The notes under the pieces are model-generated. The model had not been told where the DNA came from. It saw only the letters and a program-made list of their open reading frames with translations, and searched no databases. A program made the position numbers and the translations under genes. Of a DNA stretch of 48,300 nt, positions 41,113 to 48,300 are shown piece after piece (the first letter of the stretch is position 1; each line of letters begins with the position of its first letter). Source of the DNA: Caryophanales bacterium (lineage in GTDB: Bacteria; Bacillota_I; Bacilli_A; RFN20; CAG-826); NCBI GenBank assembly GCA_016290145.1, contig JAEESX010000004.1:1-48300 (forward strand). The letters are read 5' to 3'.

Positions 41113-43119
41113 CTAACCCTTTAAGATAGGAGCAATATTAACTTCTCTTTCCGCACGTTTGAGGATATATTGATATTCCTCTTTCTTACGGTTTTTCATT
41201 ATTTGTTTCGCGTCATCTCTAGCGCAAACAAAGATCTTATAATCATTAACAACATTTAAGAATGAGAAGTTAGGCATACCAGATTGTTTAAATCCCGCTA
41301 ATTCACCAGGACCTCTCATCTTCATATCTTCTTCAGCTATAACAAAGCCATCTTCACTCTTAACTAAAACATTGAGTCTTTCTTTTGCTTCTTCATCTTG
41401 TTCATCATCAAGAGTTAATAAACATGTGGCTTTACTACCATCTCTGCCGATACGTCCTCTCAATTGGTGAAGGGATGCTAAACCAAAATTAGAAGCATCG
41501 TAAATCACCATGAGGTTAGCACCCTTAACATCAATACCAACTTCAATGACTGGAGTGGACACTAAGATAGGTGTTTCACCAGAATAGAACTTCTCTAAAG
41601 CAGCGTTCTTTTCATCTGGTTTTTGATGTCCGTGCAATAAACCTACTTTTTCTTTATATCTTAATGCAAATCTAGCATATAATTTCTCAACTGAATATCT
41701 CTCATCTTCTCTATAATCAATAAGAGGTGCGACAATATAAATTTGATGTCCTTCTTCTAGTGATTTATCGACTTGTTTGAATATTTCTTCATCATCAGAA
41801 TTCACTACTTTTGTGGTCACATCTCTCTTCTTGCTTGGGAAAGTAGTTAAAGTCGAAATATCTAAGTCTCCATATAGCGATAAAGCTAGTGAACGAGGGA
41901 TAGGAGTTGCAGACATCATAAGTAAATCAGCATGCTCACCTTTACTAGCTAACATAAGTCTTTGGTTAACACCGAATCTATGTTGTTCATCAATGATTGC
42001 AAGACCTAATGAGCTGTAAATTGCAGCTTTTGTGAATAAAGCATGGGTTCCAATGACGATATCGATTGAGCCATCTTCTAGGTCTGCATATATTTCCTTT
42101 TTCTTACTTGCAGGAGTTGATCCAATAAGTAATTCGATTCTTAATTTTGTTCCTGCAAATACGTTCTTAGCATTTTCAAAATGTTGCCTTGCTAAAGCAT
42201 CTGTCGGTGCCATCAAAGCGCCTTGATCTCCACGAACATAATTCGCGTAAAGCGCTGCAAAACAGACAAGAGTTTTACCTGTTCCAACATCGCCTTGAAG
42301 TAAGCGATACATTAAGCCACTTTGGTTCATATCTTCAATGATTTCTTCAGCGGCTTTTTGCTGGTCATCAGTTAACCTATATGGTAATGTTTTTAACCAT
42401 GGTTCACATAATGATAAATCGATTGGTTCTTTTCTGATTTTTGCAAGAGATTTATTCTCTTCTCTAATAATCTGATTCTTTAAAGAAAACATTAATGCTT
42501 CTTCGTATTTTAAATGTCTTAATGCTTGTCTAACTTGTTCTAAATTCTCTGGGAAGTGAGCCCATTTCAAAGCTTGAGATTTATAAGTTAAACGATACTT
42601 ATTAATGAACTCGTAAGGCACTAAGGATGAGACGTGTCCGTCTACTTCTTTTAACGATTTCTTCACTAATGCAGAGAATAAATGATTCTCATAATCCGCA
42701 GGTAAAGAATAGATTGGTTTGATTCTTTCATTCTCTGGGATTTCTCCCTTATACATATTAAGGAAATCTATTTCATTTCTTTTGCGGTTATAGATGCCCA
42801 CTAAAGTGAAATTATCTTCAAGATTGATATTCTTTGCTAAATAAGGACGATTAAAGGCCACAACACGGAAAAACGTTTTGTTAACCGTCATAAAGTCAAA
42901 TGTCGTTACATCAACCCGTTTCGCCTTATTAACACGAGGAATAGATAATACTTTACCAAGTAGCACCACTCTCTCTTTATCTTCTAAACCCTTTTCATGA
43001 GTATAGTTAAAATTCTCATATCTTCTAGGCAAGTGATTAATCACATCGTAGTAATTAAAAATACCCATTTGATAAAGGAGTTTATTGAGTCTTGGAGATT
43101 TGGTTAATTTTTCACTCAT
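41113..43119 (-). CDS. recG: ATP-dependent DNA helicase RecG
   Basis: A 668-residue branch-migration helicase that remodels stalled forks and Holliday junctions. The N-terminal wedge (about 1-210, with a branched-DNA OB fold) precedes helicase domain 1: LLQGDVGTGKTLVCFAALYA (Walker A near 265), GTHALF, and IIDEQHRFGVNQR (near 375), then SATPIPRSLALSLYGDLD. Domain 2 has VSTPVIEVGIDVKGANLMVI and QLRGRIGRDG. The C-terminal wedge-contacting end is typical. A terminator separates it from the gene upstream. Confidence 0.98.
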   Translation of the reverse strand: MSEKLTKSPRLNKLLYQMGIFNYYDVINHLPRRYENFNYTHEKGLEDKERVVLLGKVLSIPRVNKAKRVDVTTFDFMTVNKTFFRVVAFNRPYLAKNINLEDNFTLVGIYNRKRNEIDFLNMYKGEIPENERIKPIYSLPADYENHLFSALVKKSLKEVDGHVSSLVPYEFINKYRLTYKSQALKWAHFPENLEQVRQALRHLKYEEALMFSLKNQIIREENKSLAKIRKEPIDLSLCEPWLKTLPYRLTDDQQKAAEEIIEDMNQSGLMYRLLQGDVGTGKTLVCFAALYANYVRGDQGALMAPTDALARQHFENAKNVFAGTKLRIELLIGSTPASKKKEIYADLEDGSIDIVIGTHALFTKAAIYSSLGLAIIDEQHRFGVNQRLMLASKGEHADLLMMSATPIPRSLALSLYGDLDISTLTTFPSKKRDVTTKVVNSDDEEIFKQVDKSLEEGHQIYIVAPLIDYREDERYSVEKLYARFALRYKEKVGLLHGHQKPDEKNAALEKFYSGETPILVSTPVIEVGIDVKGANLMVIYDASNFGLASLHQLRGRIGRDGSKATCLLTLDDEQDEEAKERLNVLVKSEDGFVIAEEDMKMRGPGELAGFKQSGMPNFSFLNVVNDYKIFVCARDDAKQIMKNRKKEEYQYILKRAEREVNIAPILKG

Positions 43120-43142
43120 TACCTAAATTATTATTTAATAAT

Positions 43143-43172
43143 AAAAAAATAGCAAACCATTTGATTTGCTAT
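43143..43172 (-). terminator. Terminator between the Pr6Pr-DUF2188 gene and recG
   Basis: An 8-bp perfect stem (ATAGCAAA with TTTGCTAT) with an 8-base loop, followed by TTTTTTTA on the minus strand. Confidence 0.9.
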
Positions 43173-43180
43173 ATTTTAAT

Positions 43181-44158
43181 TTAGATTGTTTTTCTAATTC
43201 TTCCTTTTAAGGAATGGATACGAATACTGCCAACTTGGCTCTTCGCTAACTTCTTTGCGAACACGATTGCTTCGGCTTGTGTGTTGAAGATTTTGATCGC
43301 TCTTTTACCTTTAGCGAATTTGACTTGCCACATCTTATCTTCTCTACGAGAGATATGATAGATTCTTGGACCGATATTTCTATTCTTAAGAATCTCACCG
43401 ACTGCGGCTTCATCTGCTTCAGTAACTTGTACCTTGGCTTCAATGGCTTTTTCTTCCGCGGTTTCTTCAGCATCTTCTTTAATTTCATCACCGATGAATA
43501 AGAGATAACTGATACGGTTTAAGAACCAAATCAAGAAGCTAATTCCAAGACCACCAATGAGGAATGCCGGAATAATGAGGAGAGCCCATAAGCCAACTTC
43601 ATTAAATTGCATAAAGATATATGGCGCTTGTCTTGGTTCGGTTCCCCACCAACTTCCACAGGCTGGAATATTTGAAATTGGTAATGCATAGGCTGTATAG
43701 AGTAAAAGAACAGCAATGCCTGTAAAGAATATCTTCCAGTTATATTTCTTATCAAGGTCAAGAATAATAAATCCAAGAGTGAATGATAAAGGCGCTAAGT
43801 AATGATGCATTACATTATTCGCATGCATAGTCGCACTTACACTTGGATCTGTGTACACGGAATGTTGCAAATAACAAGCAACTGTTAAGAATGTGATTAA
43901 AGCACATGTAGAAGTTATTAACTTCAAGATATAGAGATAATCAGGTTGAAGAATTTGTCTATCTCTATGAACTAGAAATTCCACATTGTATCCAATGGAT
44001 ACAGTGCTTGTCACGATAATTAACAAGTTAGTGACTAACGTGAAATATTTCACATACGCCACTGCAGGTGTACTTTTCGCGATTAAAAGGAATCCAATCA
44101 TCGAAACGAGGATTGAAAATAAACTAACTGCTAATGAGATAATCTTTCTTCTTTTCAT
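43181..44158 (-). CDS. Pr6Pr-type six-helix membrane protein with C-terminal DUF2188 domain
   Basis: A 325-residue fusion protein. Residues about 1-225 contain six membrane helices with the Pr6Pr pattern: VKYFTLVTNLLIIVTS, a later HHYLAPLSFTLGFIILDLDK, and a helix pair with YIFMQFNEVGLWALLI. An acidic linker (about 228-258) leads to a DUF2188 domain (about 265-320) with RIYHISRREDKMWQVKFAKG, FNTQAEAIVFAKKLAKSQ and GSIRIHSLKGRI, clearly similar to the small protein at 23046-23270. It follows fakA by four bases and has no ribosome site of its own, so translation is coupled. Function unknown; the soluble domain may tie a membrane component to a cytosolic partner or to nucleic acid. Confidence 0.82.
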   Translation of the reverse strand: MKRRKIISLAVSLFSILVSMIGFLLIAKSTPAVAYVKYFTLVTNLLIIVTSTVSIGYNVEFLVHRDRQILQPDYLYILKLITSTCALITFLTVACYLQHSVYTDPSVSATMHANNVMHHYLAPLSFTLGFIILDLDKKYNWKIFFTGIAVLLLYTAYALPISNIPACGSWWGTEPRQAPYIFMQFNEVGLWALLIIPAFLIGGLGISFLIWFLNRISYLLFIGDEIKEDAEETAEEKAIEAKVQVTEADEAAVGEILKNRNIGPRIYHISRREDKMWQVKFAKGKRAIKIFNTQAEAIVFAKKLAKSQVGSIRIHSLKGRIRKTI

Positions 44159-44162
44159 AATC

Positions 44163-45848
44163 TTATTCGACGCCGATTAAGAATGAATAAACTGGTTGGT
44201 TGCCCATATGGAGATCTAAATCTAGATCACTATATTTTTCTTCGATGTAAGATCTGACTTCTTCAACTTCTTTTTCGCTGACATCTTCACCAACGATTAA
44301 TGTAATTAAAGAACTATCTTCATCAATCATTTTTTCTAATAAAGCCTTTAAGACTTCGAGTTTGTTTTTGTTATCGGAAATGATTTCTTTTTCCATAATA
44401 CCGATGTAGTCATCTTTCTTGACTTTAACGCCGTTAATTTCACTATCTCTAATAGCGAAAGTAACTTCACCGGATTTGACATTGCTTAAAGCAGATTTCA
44501 TTTCTTCGAAGTTTTCTTCTGGGTCTGCTTCGCAGTTAAACATAATGGAAGCACTGATACCTTGGAGAATTGTCTTAGAAGGAATAACAAAGACATTTGT
44601 ATCTTTATCTTCCACCATTTCAGCGGCTTGAGATGCTGCCATTAAGATGTTGGAGTTATTTGGGAAGATATAAACATTCTTTGCGTTTGCGTGTTTAATA
44701 GCGGCTAAGAAATCTTGGCTAGATGGGTTCATGGTTTGACCGCCCTTAACGATTTCTGTAACACCGATATCTCTAAAGAATTGTTCAATACCACTGCCAG
44801 AAGAAACAGCGATCATTGCGTAATCGGTCTTTTCTTTTGGTGCTTCTTCTTTTTCTGGTTCAGGAATTAAATCTGTATGAACATCTTCTGCACCCATAGC
44901 ACCTGTTGCTAAAGCATGGTGTTGTTCGGTCATGTTTTCAATCTTAAGTTTTAAGAATTCACCGAATTGTTGAGCGTAGTTAAGAATGTTACCAGGAGTT
45001 AAAGTGTGAACGTGAACTTTAACGATATCTTCATCTCTAACCACAACTAATGAATTACCATGGCTATTTAAGATATTGGTAAATCTCTTTTCATTGAATG
45101 GTTTCTTCACGGAATCTGGTCCTAAGGACATGATGAATTCTGTGCAATAGCCAAATTCTTCTTCTTCCATCGCTGCACCAGCGGCAATAATTGGATTGTC
45201 GGCATCAGTTGCAGTGGCTTGACTTCTTTCAACAAAGTTGCCATTGATGGCTTCTCTCATACCTTCAAAGATGTAAATTAAACCAGCACCGCCGGAGTCG
45301 ACGACACCAACTTCTTTAAGAATTGGTAAAAGTTCTGGAGTTCTCTTTAAAGATTCATGAGCTTCTTTAATTAATAACTCAATAGCCTTATCAATAGTGT
45401 GATTTGGCTTAATGTTGTCATGTAAATATTGTGAGGATTCTCTAACGACGGTAAGAATTGTACCTTCGACTGGACGGATAACCGCTTTATAAGCGACTTC
45501 CACACCTTTTTGCCAAGCATCCGCAAATTCAACTGCGTTGATTTCGCTTTTGCCTTCTAATCCTTGGCTAAAGCCACGGAAGATTTGGCTGGTGATAACA
45601 CCAGAGTTTCCTCTAGCACCCATTAATAATCCACGAGAGAATGCTTTAGCGATTTCATAGACATCGCCATCACCTCTGTTTTGGATTTCTTTTGCACCAC
45701 TTGTCATGGTGAGATTCATGTTCATACCAGTATCGCCATCTGGGACTGGGAACACGTTAAGAGCATCAACTTCTGGGTAGTGATTAAATAAGTTGTTGCC
45801 GCCTGAAATAAGCATTTGTTTCAGGGCTTGTCCATTGATAGTTTTCAT
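44163..45848 (-). CDS. fakA: Fatty acid kinase catalytic subunit FakA (YloV)
   Basis: A 561-residue cytoplasmic kinase that phosphorylates fatty acids bound to a FakB carrier, giving acyl-phosphate for phospholipid synthesis. The N-terminal DhaL-like domain (about 1-200) has the nucleotide/metal loop FPVPDGDTGMNMNLTM, followed by GARGNSGVITSQIFRGF and VVDSGGAGLIYIFEGM. The middle part (about 240-320) and the C-terminal DegV/EDD-like fold (about 335-555) fit the family; length is normal. AAAGGA precedes the start. The FakB gene is not in this window. asp23 precedes it, as in Bacillus. Confidence 0.96.
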   Translation of the reverse strand: MKTINGQALKQMLISGGNNLFNHYPEVDALNVFPVPDGDTGMNMNLTMTSGAKEIQNRGDGDVYEIAKAFSRGLLMGARGNSGVITSQIFRGFSQGLEGKSEINAVEFADAWQKGVEVAYKAVIRPVEGTILTVVRESSQYLHDNIKPNHTIDKAIELLIKEAHESLKRTPELLPILKEVGVVDSGGAGLIYIFEGMREAINGNFVERSQATATDADNPIIAAGAAMEEEEFGYCTEFIMSLGPDSVKKPFNEKRFTNILNSHGNSLVVVRDEDIVKVHVHTLTPGNILNYAQQFGEFLKLKIENMTEQHHALATGAMGAEDVHTDLIPEPEKEEAPKEKTDYAMIAVSSGSGIEQFFRDIGVTEIVKGGQTMNPSSQDFLAAIKHANAKNVYIFPNNSNILMAASQAAEMVEDKDTNVFVIPSKTILQGISASIMFNCEADPEENFEEMKSALSNVKSGEVTFAIRDSEINGVKVKKDDYIGIMEKEIISDNKNKLEVLKALLEKMIDEDSSLITLIVGEDVSEKEVEEVRSYIEEKYSDLDLDLHMGNQPVYSFLIGVE

Positions 45849-45856
45849 AATTTCCT

Positions 45857-46201
45857 TTAGCGGAGTTCGATAACGTAAACGTTAACTTCACGGCACATTT
45901 TCGGATACTTCTTATCGAGAACGAATCTAATAGATTTCTGACATTCTCTTAAAGCTTCGGTAATCTTGATTTCCTGCGCCAATACTAAGTAAATGCTTAC
46001 AGCAAAGGTATTGTCGGAGCGTTTGGTCACGAAAACACCTTCCTCCATTTTTCCTTTCTTGGTTATTTTGGAGATGAGATCAACTTCATCTTTACTAGCA
46101 ATTGCGATGACACCATAAGAATTCCTTGCTGTTCGACTAACAAGGGCAACGATTTCTTTAGTGTTTATATTTAAACTTTTGCTATTTTTAACTTCTTTCA
46201 T
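45857..46201 (-). CDS. yloU: Asp23/Gls24 family protein (YloU)
   Basis: A 114-residue small protein. Start chosen at MKEVKNSKSLNI, because AAAGGA lies 6 bases before it; an earlier in-frame ATG would overlap the promoter. The family core is visible: INTKEIVALVSRTARNSYGVIA near residues 10-30, strands with FAVSIYLVLAQEIKI, and CREVNVYVIELR at the end. Asp23-type proteins link to the membrane or envelope stress in staphylococci; YloU regularly precedes fakA, as here (gap of eight bases). It opens the yloU-fakA operon behind a strong promoter. Confidence 0.95.
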   Translation of the reverse strand: MKEVKNSKSLNINTKEIVALVSRTARNSYGVIAIASKDEVDLISKITKKGKMEEGVFVTKRSDNTFAVSIYLVLAQEIKITEALRECQKSIRFVLDKKYPKMCREVNVYVIELR

Positions 46202-46224
46202 AATTTGTCCTTTAGGACTTATGT

Positions 46225-46253
46225 ATATTATACACAATTTATTGAGGTGTCAA
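46225..46253 (-). promoter_or_regulatory. Promoter of yloU-fakA-Pr6Pr operon
   Basis: On the minus strand a perfect TTGACA, a 17-base spacer and TAATAT (a TATAAT also overlaps at a 15-base spacing). The leader is about 17 bases and holds the ribosome site. Confidence 0.82.
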
Positions 46254-46299
46254 GCGTACGCCTATATATGCGTGACTTAAGTAGAAAAGTGTATATAAG

Positions 46300-46321
46300 A
46301 AAAAAACAGGCATTGCCTGTT
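46300..46321 (-). terminator. Terminator of the small membrane protein gene
   Basis: AACAGGC, loop AAT, GCCTGTT, then TTTTT on the minus strand. The 5' arm begins within the stop codon of the gene at 46320. Confidence 0.88.
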
Positions 46322-46799
46322 AGAATTCTGGATCAATCTTATGTGCAGCCTTATATGCAGGGATATCAAATAGCAATGAGGCAACGAAACCGACTCCCAC
46401 CATTACAGGGATGGTCTTTAAACAATCGAGTGCGTATTGACCAATAGGATATGATGGATCATATATTAATCTATTGATTAAATAGGATAAAGGAGACAAT
46501 AAACAAGAATAGATTAATGATGAGAAGAATGTCGCTAGTAAACGATAAGCTGGATTATGGGTATAGGTATCATTTCTCACGCCGAACAAGTGAGTGAACC
46601 ATCTACCTAACCAGACAAGAGGTATTACAAGTCCAATGAACATCGCGATTGGGAATGAAATTGCGAAGTTGATAAAGAAATCTGGAGCATAAACGTAAAA
46701 GCCCTTATTGTTCATAAATTGAGCAGTAAGAGTGAGAATGCAACACACTGGGATGTTGAGTAATAAGTTGTAGACTAGTTTAGATTTCGTGACGAACAT
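46320..46799 (-). CDS. Small four-helix membrane protein (DUF2798-like)
   Basis: A 159-residue protein with four hydrophobic helices (about 10-28, 40-68, 88-110 and 130-150) and short polar loops. The pattern with NFAISFPIAMFIGLVIPLV, and NPAYRLLATFFSSLIYSCLL resembles DUF2798 membrane proteins, a family without assigned function; this match is tentative. GGTGA lies 6 bases before the ATG. It has its own promoter and terminator, so it is monocistronic. Nothing in the neighbourhood shows its role. Confidence 0.75.
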   Translation of the reverse strand: MFVTKSKLVYNLLLNIPVCCILTLTAQFMNNKGFYVYAPDFFINFAISFPIAMFIGLVIPLVWLGRWFTHLFGVRNDTYTHNPAYRLLATFFSSLIYSCLLSPLSYLINRLIYDPSYPIGQYALDCLKTIPVMVGVGFVASLLFDIPAYKAAHKIDPEF

Positions 46800-46819
46800 A
46801 ATTTCACCAACGGAGGTTT

Positions 46820-46847
46820 ATTATACATTTATTTCAATAAATAACAA
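46820..46847 (-). promoter_or_regulatory. Promoter of the small membrane protein gene
   Basis: On the minus strand TTGTTA, a 16-base spacer and TATAAT. The leader to the ATG is about 12 bases and contains the GGTGA ribosome site. Confidence 0.6.
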
Positions 46848-46849
46848 TA

Positions 46850-48100
46850 TTATTTATCTTTTTTCTTCTCATCCTTGTGTAAATTGTCGTAACGAGAATC
46901 AAATAAATTGATTAACGTTAAGAATGGTCCGACACAATCAGCGTAGGTAATGATTAAGTGGTTGCCGAAGTTATCTTTAAAAATAGAGAAGATACCATTT
47001 TCATCTGGTTCCACTTCGATCTGTGTACGGCAGTAGTTTTTAAGTGATAAATTCTTCTTAATTGTGCCGTTAAAAGCCACTGATTCATCACTTTTAAGTG
47101 ATGGTGCTAACTTAAGAACACTGATTTTACCTAAAGGCATTTCGCCTTTAATACCGATTCCTAAGCCACTTTCAAAGTGACTTGTAAGGCTATAAGAAGA
47201 GGTCATATTTAATGGTAATGTACAGTGCGCAAATAGGATGGTATTTTCTTTGAAATTGATATAGCTAGGATTGGATTGGAATGCTGGCATGCCAGATAAT
47301 ACTTTTACAAAATGCATGGTTAATAAACTTGGAACATCGCCTTCACATGCTGCGGTAATTCCTTCTTCGTTTAAGATACCAAAGGCTAAACAAGCTGTAT
47401 TCTTATAAGGACCAAGTAAATCAAAACATCTTAAAGTAAAGCCAGATAGGTTATATCTTTCCACGATTCTTTTAAGCGCGCTATAGAAATATAATGCTCC
47501 ATCAAGAGTCTCCTTATTCTTAAATTTCTTTTTGAATTGTTCTAGATGTGGAACATCACCGATGATTTGTTTTTTGACTTCCACTTCTAATTCAAGCATT
47601 GGAATATCGATGAGATTAATGCCATATTTTTCTCTCACCATCTCATAATCTACTTGAGAAGCGATTAACCAATCACTTGGTTTACCGATAACACCGAGAT
47701 TTGTGCCTTTTAGGCCCTTTATGGCGCCGAAAACACTAGAGGCGTTACGAATACCTTCCGCAATCTGTTCTTCGTCTCCAGTGAGCAATAATGAGGTTTT
47801 ATCGTGTTGGTTAATGTAGGTTTTAATTTCTAAAGAAGCTGGTAAAGAGTTATTCTTGCCATTAGATAATAAAATGATCGGATCTTCAAGTTCATCAAAG
47901 CGTTTCACAAACTCTGCTTCTGAACCACCGGATTCCACAAAGACAATGCTAAAGACGGCATCTTTATCATTCTCAACGAGCAATAAGTCATCGTTCATTA
48001 ATTCATTATTTAATTCATCGATGAAATTATCGTTCTCTTTGATCATTTCTTTGTTTTGATCATGAAGCTGACTTCTTAATCTAATAACATTTATTTTCAT
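46850..48100 (-). CDS. L-fucose/L-arabinose isomerase-family protein
   Basis: A 416-residue protein whose C-terminal half fits the fucose/arabinose isomerase fold: FTLRCFDLLGPYKNTACLAF near residues 218-238, AACEGDVPSLLTMHF near 250-265 with the acidic metal ligands, and LFAHCTLPLNMTS near 290 with the metal-binding histidine. The N-terminal half (1-200) is the expected Rossmann-like part but is short and divergent; true isomerases of this type are about 470-590 residues. It may act on an unusual sugar, or have lost catalysis. No sugar transporter or kinase lies nearby. AAAGGAG lies 8 bases before the ATG, behind a TGATATAAT promoter. Confidence 0.8.
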   Translation of the reverse strand: MKINVIRLRSQLHDQNKEMIKENDNFIDELNNELMNDDLLLVENDKDAVFSIVFVESGGSEAEFVKRFDELEDPIILLSNGKNNSLPASLEIKTYINQHDKTSLLLTGDEEQIAEGIRNASSVFGAIKGLKGTNLGVIGKPSDWLIASQVDYEMVREKYGINLIDIPMLELEVEVKKQIIGDVPHLEQFKKKFKNKETLDGALYFYSALKRIVERYNLSGFTLRCFDLLGPYKNTACLAFGILNEEGITAACEGDVPSLLTMHFVKVLSGMPAFQSNPSYINFKENTILFAHCTLPLNMTSSYSLTSHFESGLGIGIKGEMPLGKISVLKLAPSLKSDESVAFNGTIKKNLSLKNYCRTQIEVEPDENGIFSIFKDNFGNHLIITYADCVGPFLTLINLFDSRYDNLHKDEKKKDK

Positions 48101-48124
48101 AGTTAAAACTCCTTTAGTGAAATC

Positions 48125-48130
48125 ATTATA
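48125..48130 (-). promoter_or_regulatory. Extended -10 box of the isomerase-like gene
   Basis: TGATATAAT on the minus strand, about 24 bases before the ATG and with the AAAGGAG ribosome site between. The -35 region is not recognisable. Confidence 0.6.
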
Positions 48131-48146
48131 TCAAATCGTCAATTTA

Positions 48147-48300
48147 TTATTGAGTAATATTATTAATATTATTGCTACTCTTATGGAAATAATCTTTTGT
48201 GGATACTTCTTTTAATTTTTCCCACATCTTATTTTCAAAAGAATAATAGGAAAAATGTCTACCAAATAATAAGAAATGAGTAAATGGTAAGAAGTAAGTG
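48147..48300 (-). CDS. C-terminal end of an unidentified protein (partial)
   Basis: An open frame enters from the right edge and ends at TAA (48147-48149), giving 50 residues that start TYFLPFTHFLLFGRHF and end SSNNINNITQ. The first 20 residues are hydrophobic and aromatic, like the last helix of a membrane protein or a buried segment, and the end is polar and asparagine-rich. Too short to assign to a family. The strand and the following promoter for the isomerase-like gene fit a gene end here. Confidence 0.55.
   Translation of the reverse strand, partial: TYFLPFTHFLLFGRHFSYYSFENKMWEKLKEVSTKDYFHKSSNNINNITQ

Noticed and set aside
1-48300. CRISPR array, insertion sequence, prophage or toxin-antitoxin locus
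   Set aside because: No regularly spaced repeats, transposase-like frames or phage genes were seen; the only recombinase is the housekeeping XerC type in its conserved position.

Overview
The window looks like a chromosomal segment of an AT-rich, low-GC Gram-positive bacterium (Firmicutes, class Bacilli, possibly an uncultured lineage near Erysipelotrichia or the Mollicutes). Most of it follows the Bacillus core gene order around recG, rnc, ffh, rplS, topA, rpsB, pyrH, uppS and polC. PolC-type polymerase, FakA, RbgA, YlxM and a CdsA/Dxr/RseP block support this. TGA is used as a stop (ATGA overlaps at 5992-5995 and 22226-22229), so the code is the standard one and not the Mycoplasma code. No gene-free gap exceeds about 300 bases. 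Almost everything is on the minus strand; the exception is 33582-36711.

Region 1 (1-8714) is accessory: a truncated P-type cation ATPase behind a probable yybP-ykoY (manganese) riboswitch, a large leucine-rich-repeat lipoprotein, a three-gene sensory operon (7TM receptor with a decayed kinase-like tail, histidine kinase, LuxR-type response regulator) and an XRE regulator. Region 2 (8691-14226) holds a CPA-type antiporter with a small PII-like partner, an acyl-CoA ligase next to a DUF1624 membrane acyltransferase, a CPBP protease, and four isolated tRNA genes (Leu-CAA, Arg-CCG, Leu-CAG, Pro-CGG) that lie between the protein genes and share transcripts with them.

Region 3 (14239-33547) reads on the minus strand as rplS, lepB, rbgA, rnhB, dprA, topA, xerC, rpsB, tsf, pyrH, frr, a DUF2188 gene, uppS, cdsA, dxr, rseP, polC and tRNA-Pro. 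It covers protein export, RNA-primer removal, DNA topology and recombination, translation, isoprenoid and phospholipid precursors, and replication. rpsB has a clear promoter and a strongly structured leader; rplS has a similar arrangement.

Region 4 (33582-36711) is the only plus-strand block: an unrecognised membrane protein, then rpsP, khpA, rimM and trmD. In related bacteria these lie in line between ffh and rplS, so the block appears to have been inverted in place. Region 5 (36743-46253) is asp23, fakA, a Pr6Pr membrane protein fused to DUF2188, recG, plsX, rnc, ftsY, ylxM and ffh. smc, fapR and the fabD/fabG/acpP genes usually found here are absent, as is proS before polC. FakA, PlsX and the acyl-CoA ligase suggest, but do not prove, that exogenous fatty acids feed lipid synthesis. 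Region 6 (46300-48300) has a small membrane protein, a fucose/arabinose-isomerase-like protein and the tail of an unidentified gene.

No CRISPR array, insertion sequence, prophage or obvious defence system was seen. The most interesting signals are regulatory and architectural: the riboswitch, the split sensor, several promoters placed for leaderless transcripts, the operon inversion, a tRNA-Arg with C33, paired DUF2188 genes, and an operator-like repeat around the plsX -10 box.
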